Of a stretch of 64,000 nucleotides of DNA, positions 61,783-64,000 are shown one piece after another. This DNA comes from Pelobates cultripes. Taxonomy: Eukaryota > Chordata > Amphibia > Anura > Pelobatidae. Within the stretch, counting starts at the first letter, position 1. Each line of letters opens with the position of its first letter. The stretch is taken from NCBI GenBank assembly GCA_933207985.1, contig OW240917.1:238692693-238756692 (forward strand). The letters are read 5' to 3'. Below the pieces are notes generated by a model. That model saw only the letters and a program-made list of their open reading frames with translations. It was not told the origin of the DNA and ran no database searches. A program made the position numbers and the translations under genes.

Positions 61783-62649
61783 TAGACTGATCAGCTACCA
61801 CAATAAAACCACTGACAGATGCAGCTGAATAACATTAATTATATCGTTACAATGGCACCTGTCAAGGGGTGGGATATATTAGACAGGACGTGTGGAGCCA
61901 AGGCTTTGTGGTCCGATCACACAGAAGAGCTACTGTAGCTCAAATTGCCGAAAAACTTAATGCTGTCACTGCTAAAAAGGTTTCAGAACACACAGTGCAT
62001 CGTAGTTTGCTGTGACTGGGTAGTTACAGACCAGTCAGAGTGCCCATGATGACTCCTGTCCACCGCTGAAAGCGCCTTCAACGGGGATGTGTGCATCAGA
62101 AGTGGACCATGGAACAAGTGCGTTTCTTACCTGGGGAAGAGATGGCAGCAGGATGCACTATGGGAAAATGTCAGGCCAGCGGAGGCAGTATTATGCTCTG
62201 GGCAATGTTCTGCTGGGAAACCTTAGGTCCTGACAATTATATGGGTGGAACTTTGACATGTACTAGTATTTACCTAGAGATTGTTATAGACCACGTACAC
62301 CCCTTCATGGTAATGGTGTTCCCTGAAGGCAGTTGTCTCTTTGTTCAGGAATGGTTTGAGGAACGTGACAAAGAGTTCAAGGTGTTGCCTTGGCCACCAA
62401 ATCAACCAAATCTGATTGAGCATCTGTGAGATGTGCTGGAACAACAAATCCAATTCATGGAGGCCCAACCTCGGAACTTGCAAGACTTAAAGGATCTGCT
62501 AATATCTTGGTGCCAGATACCACAGGACATGTTCAGAGGTCTTGTGGAGTCCATGCCTCGACACATCAGAGCTGTATTGGCATCTATAAGATCGAGGGGG
62601 ATCTATAAGATTTTAGGCTGGTGGTTTTATTGTTGTGTTGATCAGTGTA
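61783..62649 (+). mobile_element. Tc1-like element, internally deleted
   Basis: Ends TAGACTGATCAGCTACCACA and, inverted, TACACTGATCAACACAACAA, with TA outside. Transposase remains are split: VRSHRRATVAQIAEKLNA near 61918 and, from 62091, GGSIMLWAMFCWETLG, FEERDKEFKVLPWPPNQPNL and IEHL before a stop. About half of a normal Tc1 length. Confidence 0.8.
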
Positions 62650-64000
62650 TATAAAATGCAGTGGTGCATTACATGAAACTAATGAGAGAAGACCATGGTG
62701 CACGAAATGTTTTGGGCTCCTGCTAGTATACGGGTTGCCAAATGTTATATTCTGAACTGTTCTGCAACTGCCAAGATGATTTGTCAGTTTGGTATCTGCC
62801 CAACTTTGCAAGGTTGTATTTGTGAGCAATTTTTCTGTGTTTGAATGCAAGCATGCTTTTGTATGGAGTATGTTAGGGTGGATGTAGGGTTGTGTTTGTG
62901 TGTAGTGTTGACATTTGAATGCAGGGGTGTAATTGTGTGTAATGTTGGTGTTGAAATGTATATGCATGTATGTAGTGTTCTCTAAGTGTGAACTCATTCA
63001 CATACTAGTATGTGAACAAAAATATAATAAACAAGAAAATAGAATAAACTATAGAGCATTTGAGAAAACCTTTTAGCATAACCTATTTTTAGTTGGCTAT
63101 ACGATTGTGCTAAAATGGAGGAAGGGACAATTCATCATTAACACGGATAATCAAACAGTGATATAATATAGTAAAATGGAAATGCTCACCCCTGAAGTAT
63201 TGTGTACATTTTATTTTGTTGGTGCAGTTTTTTTTACAAAAATAAGAATTGTTGGGAAATTATACAGGGTTATTCATTCAAGTGAGAATTTGCAGATATT
63301 CAAAGTTTGAAGTGAATTTCAAATTTAAGAAAAAACTTTTCAAATGTAAGGTTTCAATTTCAATCAGATGGTAACTTACCTTAGAAGTTTGTATCTCCTG
63401 CTTTGTAAATTTAATTTTACTCACACACAAGAGGCTCCTGCAAGGTCTAGCAAGCTATTAACAGAGCAGGGGATAAGAAATTCTAATTTAAATAGAATGT
63501 GCAATAAGGGAAGTTTAAACATTAAATCTCACTTTACAGGAAGTGTTTACGGAGGCTGTGTAAGTCACATGCAGGGAGGTGTGACTAAGGCTGCATAAAC
63601 AAAGTTATTTAACCCACAAATGGCAGATAATTAAGCAGTGAGCCTACATGGGCATGATCTATACACCAAAACTAATTCATTAACCCCTTAAGGACACATG
63701 ACATATGTGACATGTCATGATTCCCTTTTATTCCAGAAGTTTGGTCCTTAAGGGGTTAAGCTAAAGTTTTTTTGTGTGACTATAGTGTCCTGTAAAGTGA
63801 ATATGCCCGATAGATGTAAGTTCAAACTGCCTGTTTGACAAAGCGACAGAAACTCTGCAGCAGAAACCCTTGCACTCAGAGTTTATTGCTGTGAAATTGC
63901 AAAGATAAATTCTAGTGAATGCACACTGCATTGCAAGGCATTGTGAATGGACACGAATCTGCTTACTGGCAGACTAAGAGATTAGCAGGTTTATTTACTA
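62650..64000. other. Right-edge stretch without a recognised gene
   Basis: Holds a short hairpin MITE at 63681-63758 (CCCCTTAAGGACACATGACA, inverted at the right) and a single MITE-like end near 63270 (CAAGTGAGAATTTGC). Otherwise featureless. Confidence 0.45.
63681..63758. repeat. Short hairpin MITE (CCCCTTAAGGACAC ends)
   Basis: Same family as 20034-20106, with the interior in the opposite sense. Confidence 0.7.

Overview
This window is vertebrate nuclear DNA with three multi-exon protein genes, long introns and dense transposon debris. TTAA-bounded MITEs beginning TTAAAGG (the T2 type known from Xenopus), hAT foldback elements, Tc1 copies, an L2 LINE and a Penelope-like element with a GIY-YIG domain all fit an amphibian, most likely a frog. 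The host is inferred from repeat types and gene similarity; nothing names the species.

Layout. (1) Left end to 5.9 kb, + strand: the 3' exons of a small single-pass membrane protein with PPxY motifs, resembling TMEM92 of the WBP1/VOPP1 group. (2) 8.8-25.7 kb, - strand: a complete 11-exon all-trans-retinol 13,14-reductase gene (RETSAT family). It was assembled by hand with all intron phases consistent, giving 607 residues. (3) 35.4-54.8 kb, - strand: a complete MAGUK gene, MPP2, with L27, PDZ, SH3 and guanylate-kinase-like regions and two alternative first coding exons (545 or 559 residues). Between exons 11 and 12 lies a decayed second copy of the last coding exon. (4) 54.8-64 kb: upstream or intergenic DNA with a CR1-like piece, T2 and hAT MITEs and two Tc1 elements.

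The most striking structure is a 35-bp minisatellite in four large arrays (0.72-2.84, 6.14-8.58, 26.05-27.28 and 53.26-54.76 kb), about 7.3 kb in all. Orientation alternates C-rich, G-rich, C-rich, G-rich on the + strand. The arrays sit tight against gene parts: 33 bp before a splice acceptor, just after a poly(A) signal, about 0.4 kb upstream of the RETSAT start, and about 30 bp inside the first MPP2 intron.

Other points of interest: four hammerhead-ribozyme-like motifs with covarying stems, one of them downstream of the Penelope-like ORF; a three-level nested transposon in MPP2 intron 7; and a RETSAT-family gene lying beside MPP2 and a TMEM92-like gene, a linkage not found in human. Exon boundaries come from splice consensus, phase and protein family similarity, not from transcripts.
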